Origin: Hyphomonas sp.
GTDB lineage: Bacteria; Pseudomonadota; Alphaproteobacteria; Caulobacterales; Hyphomonadaceae
DNA length: 64,000 nucleotides
Direction of reading: 5' to 3'
NCBI RefSeq assembly: GCF_018402285.1
Contig: NZ_JAGYJH010000006.1
Span: forward strand, 558,847-622,846
Below are positions 61,166 to 64,000 of the stretch, one piece after another. Both the position numbers and the translations under genes were made by a program. The notes under the pieces are model-generated. The model ran no database searches, was not told the DNA's origin, and saw only the letters and a list, made by a program, of their open reading frames with translations. The first letter of the stretch is position 1, and the number at the start of each line of letters is the position of its first letter.

Positions 61166-62842
61166 ATGCCTCGTTTGTCTGCGCCACCGCAGTTTCTAGG
61201 AGCTAGCCGCATCGGTGCTCCCGAGAAAGGTTTTCCCGATTGGCCTTCGCTGATTGCGCAGTCGGGCGGCGCCTGGTCTGCGGCTGTTGGTGCAGCGAGC
61301 GGTCCGAAAGTTCTGGTTGCATCAAACACCGGCATGCACGGTGCGGTCTCCACCTTCGACTCTGTGCTCACGGCAGCTTTGACATTGGCAGGTGCGCGCG
61401 TTTCGCGCACTTTCTGCGACGGTGTCCTGCAAGCCTGCCTGATCCCGACATTTGGCGATGCAACGCCGCCGTCCGTGCTGGTTGAGCGCGAACTGCAGGC
61501 AAAGCTCTGCAAAGCTTGTTTCAATCGCGGAACGCACACTCATAGGCCTTCCGGGTTGCCGGAACACCGGTTCAGCGACTGGCTGAAGCCGGAAGATTAT
61601 GCACTGGCAGAGTCGATTGCAGCCTCCGTTCCGTATCCGGACATGCCGTCCTGGCAGATGGACGGCCTTCCGGTGGGAGAGCATGCATATGCTGGCGCGC
61701 TTCGCTACTTCGCAAAGGGTGACATTTCCGACGAGCCTCAGGGAGAAGGCGTTGCGCGCCGCTATCTCGAGGGTGCCATTCTCACGGCATGGGTGTTTGA
61801 CCGGTTGCTGGAAGCCGAGAAACCTGATGTTGCGATTCTTCACCACGCAATTTACAGTCCGCAGGGTGTTGCCGCCGCAGTCTGCCGCAAAAGGAATGTG
61901 CGTGTTGTTTCATGGGTCGTCGCCTACAGGAAATCCTGTTTTATTTTTAGTCATGATGACACCTACCACCATACGCTGATGACAGAACCGGTTGAGACAT
62001 GGTCCGACCTGAAGCTGACGCCTTCGCAGCGCGAGGAGCTGACGGCGTATCTCGCTAGCCGAGCTGATGGTAGCATGGATTGGATATATTTCCATCGCGA
62101 AACCTCGTCGGGTTACGATGAGTATGCGCGCAGCAAGGGAATTGACCGGTCAAAGCCCCTGATCAGTGTGCTGACAAACGTCATGTGGGATGCACAGCTT
62201 CACTATCCGGCGAATGCCTTCCCCGGAATGAAGGACTGGATTGTCGAAACGGTTCGTCTCCTGAGGGATCGCACCGATCTGGAAGTTGCAATTCGGATCC
62301 ACCCGGCTGAGGCGCGCGGCGCGATCAAGTCACGTCAGCGTGTCGCTGATGTGCTGCGTGAAGCCTTTCCGGTCTGGCCTTCGCATATCCACCTGATTGA
62401 GCCTGAAGAAGAGGCGAGCACGTACGATCTCGCTCACCACTCAAATGCTGTCATAATCTACGGCACCAAGATGGGCACGGAGTTAACCCCGCTGGGCAAG
62501 CCGGTCATCGTTGCTGGTGAAGCCTGGATCCGGAACAAGGGACTGACCGAAGATGTTCACAATCGTGACCATTACGCGGAAATCCTGTCCCGGTTGCCGC
62601 TGGCGCCCGGCCAGGCGGAGCCTGACCGTGAGCGAGCGTTGCTATATGCCTATCATTTCTTTTTTCGCCGGATGATCCCGCTGCCCTTTCTCGAGCCGAA
62701 TGGAACGGGCGCGATGTTTGACGTGGGTGTCAGGTCCGTTATGGACCTGTCGCGGGGGCGATTTGGCGGGCTCGACACGATCACCAAGGGTATTCTGGAA
62801 GGAACCCCCTTCATCTATGAAGCCGAACGTGCACCTGCCTAG
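61166..62842 (+). CDS. Surface carbohydrate biosynthesis protein, GT-B-like (paralogue of 49944-51605)
   Basis: A 558-residue protein from the ATG at 61166 (the frame runs 22 codons earlier). It aligns by eye with the minus-strand gene at 49944-51605: KVLVASNTGMHGAVSTFDSVLTAALTLAGARV, HHAIYSPQGVAAAV, VAYRKSCFIFSHDDTYHH, VMWDAQLHYPANAF, AIRIHPAE, AVIIYGTKMGTELTPLGKPVIVAGEAWIRNKG and YAYHFFFRRMIP. The RIHPAE and GTKMGTEL segments are like those of capsule-type transferases. Two such proteins on opposite strands of one locus suggest two linkages or an ancestral duplication. Confidence 0.8.
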   Translation: MPRLSAPPQFLGASRIGAPEKGFPDWPSLIAQSGGAWSAAVGAASGPKVLVASNTGMHGAVSTFDSVLTAALTLAGARVSRTFCDGVLQACLIPTFGDATPPSVLVERELQAKLCKACFNRGTHTHRPSGLPEHRFSDWLKPEDYALAESIAASVPYPDMPSWQMDGLPVGEHAYAGALRYFAKGDISDEPQGEGVARRYLEGAILTAWVFDRLLEAEKPDVAILHHAIYSPQGVAAAVCRKRNVRVVSWVVAYRKSCFIFSHDDTYHHTLMTEPVETWSDLKLTPSQREELTAYLASRADGSMDWIYFHRETSSGYDEYARSKGIDRSKPLISVLTNVMWDAQLHYPANAFPGMKDWIVETVRLLRDRTDLEVAIRIHPAEARGAIKSRQRVADVLREAFPVWPSHIHLIEPEEEASTYDLAHHSNAVIIYGTKMGTELTPLGKPVIVAGEAWIRNKGLTEDVHNRDHYAEILSRLPLAPGQAEPDRERALLYAYHFFFRRMIPLPFLEPNGTGAMFDVGVRSVMDLSRGRFGGLDTITKGILEGTPFIYEAERAPA

Positions 62843-62915
62843 GGGCAGATAGTGCGGGCGGTTTCCATGTTTCGTGCGGCTCAGGCCGCACGGTTAGAAC
62901 TGAAATGAGGAAAGT

Positions 62916-64000
62916 ATGACAATGGCCAGCACTAAGTCGGCGAAAGCCAAAACCGCGCTCATCACCGGGGTGACGGGTCAGGACGGTGCTTACCTTGCGC
63001 GCCTTCTTTTGTCCAAGGGCTACGATGTCCACGGCGTCAAGCGCCGCTCCTCCAGCTTCAATACGGGCCGGATCGAAGACATCTACGAAGATCCGCATGT
63101 CGAGAACCAGCGCTTCCGCTTGCATTATGGCGACATGACCGACGCGACTAACCTCATCCGCATTGTTCAGGAGACGCGGCCGGATGAGATCTACAACCTC
63201 GCGGCCCAGAGCCATGTGCAGGTAAGCTTCGACACTCCGGAATACACCGCCAATGCAGATGCTGTCGGGACCTTGCGCCTCCTCGAGGCAATCCGCATCC
63301 TCGGCTTGGATAAATCCTGCCGGTTCTACCAAGCCTCGACCTCTGAACTCTACGGTCTCGTCCAGGAAGTTCCGCAGTCCGAGACGACGCCCTTCTATCC
63401 GCGCTCACCCTACGCGGCAGCTAAGCTCTATGCCTACTGGATTGTTGTGAACTACCGCGAAGCTTATGGAATTCACGCCTCCAACGGTATCCTCTTCAAT
63501 CATGAAAGTCCGCTGCGGGGTGAGACTTTCGTGACTCGCAAGATCACGCGCGCGGCGGCCGCCATCAAGCTCGGCCGGCAGGAGAGGTTGTATCTTGGCA
63601 ATCTCAACGCCGAACGCGATTGGGGCCATGCCAAGGAATATGTCGAAGGCATGTGGCTGATGTTGCAGCAGGAAGTCGCCGATGATTACGTGCTCGCTAC
63701 CGGCAAGACCACGCATGTGCGCACCTTTGTCGAGTGGGCGTTCGAGGATGCGGGCATAAGCCTCGAATGGAAGGGAACAGGCGTGTTCGAAAAAGGCTAT
63801 TGTCAGAAGACTGGCAAATGCCTCGTCGAAGTCGATCCGCGTTATTTCCGTCCTACGGAAGTCGACCTGCTTCTGGGTAATCCGGCGAAGGCGCGCGACA
63901 AGCTGGGTTGGACGCACAAGACATCCGTGCGCGACCTTGCCCGAGAGATGGTGATGGAAGACATTCAGCTGATGCAGACCGCACCGATCATGAGGGATGC
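62916..64000 (+). CDS. gmd: GDP-mannose 4,6-dehydratase (3' end beyond window)
   Basis: The frame opens at ATG 62916 (GAGG five bases upstream) and stays open to the window edge, giving 361 codons. It has [84 protein letters not shown] with the YxxxK pair, [19 protein letters not shown] and [12 protein letters not shown]. These are diagnostic of GMD, which converts GDP-mannose to GDP-4-keto-6-deoxymannose for fucose, rhamnose or perosamine. The next gene is cut off; a reductase or aminotransferase would be expected. The manC copy at 21-22 kb would supply its substrate but is frameshifted here. Confidence 0.95.
   Translation, partial: MTMASTKSAKAKTALITGVTGQDGAYLARLLLSKGYDVHGVKRRSSSFNTGRIEDIYEDPHVENQRFRLHYGDMTDATNLIRIVQETRPDEIYNLAAQSHVQVSFDTPEYTANADAVGTLRLLEAIRILGLDKSCRFYQASTSELYGLVQEVPQSETTPFYPRSPYAAAKLYAYWIVVNYREAYGIHASNGILFNHESPLRGETFVTRKITRAAAAIKLGRQERLYLGNLNAERDWGHAKEYVEGMWLMLQQEVADDYVLATGKTTHVRTFVEWAFEDAGISLEWKGTGVFEKGYCQKTGKCLVEVDPRYFRPTEVDLLLGNPAKARDKLGWTHKTSVRDLAREMVMEDIQLMQTAPIMRD

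Noticed and set aside
60639-61187. 182-codon minus-strand frame across the acyltransferase gene end
   Set aside because: Mostly antisense to the hexapeptide domain and has no domain itself.

Overview
The window reads as a piece of an alphaproteobacterial chromosome, most likely from a Hyphomonas-like member of the Hyphomonadaceae. The reasons are high GC with alphaproteobacterial protein styles, the LpoA-like/rsmI/yraN cluster, the TPR-bamB-der cluster, several c-di-GMP enzymes and an ahcY-purU-metK operon. The genus is inference; no rRNA or other taxonomic marker is present.

Region 1 (1-17 kb) is mostly housekeeping: a PBP-activator-like lipoprotein (cut by the left edge), rsmI, yraN, a secreted S8 protease followed by a small I9-inhibitor-like lipoprotein, a cytochrome c, a class A PBP, a degenerate-GGDEF/EAL protein, a diguanylate cyclase, NnrU, panB, and the coupled TPR-bamB-der outer-membrane assembly cluster. 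Region 2 (17-25 kb) holds a broken AAA/DUF4143 ATPase, a surface-type S8 lipoprotein protease with a coupled small lipoprotein, a frameshifted mannose-1-phosphate guanylyltransferase, and cysD-cysNC for PAPS synthesis. Region 3 (25-36 kb) has glmS, rfbC-rfbD, an unrecognised nucleotidyltransferase-fold protein, a DegT aminotransferase, an XRE regulator, an ECF sigma factor and the ahcY-purU-metK operon, in which metK carries a 1-base frameshift as read. A decayed IS630-family transposase (36.0-37.0 kb) marks the boundary.

Region 4 (37-64 kb) is a large surface-glycan locus with less GC-rich codon use. It contains an ABC-2 exporter (Wzm/Wzt type, Wzt with a C-terminal extension), several glycosyltransferases, FkbM methyltransferases, a sulfotransferase, an epimerase, an SGNH hydrolase, a hexapeptide acyltransferase and gmd (cut by the right edge). 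It also holds a sialic-acid-like set: NeuB-type synthase, KdsC-like phosphatase, CMP-sugar transferase, SDR, aldehyde dehydrogenase and a single-chain transketolase.

Two systems stand out. First, a 988-residue protein joins an FkbM methyltransferase to a very long coiled coil built from near-identical 222-bp (74-residue) tandem repeats. With the Wzt-type exporter this suggests a WbdD-like chain terminator and molecular ruler whose length could change by repeat recombination. Second, the transketolase/ALDH/SDR/NeuB/KdsC/NeuA set suggests an unusual CMP-activated ulosonic acid. PAPS from CysDNC would supply the sulfotransferase, and SAM from the methionine cycle the methyltransferases. No tRNA, rRNA, CRISPR array or replication origin was recognised.
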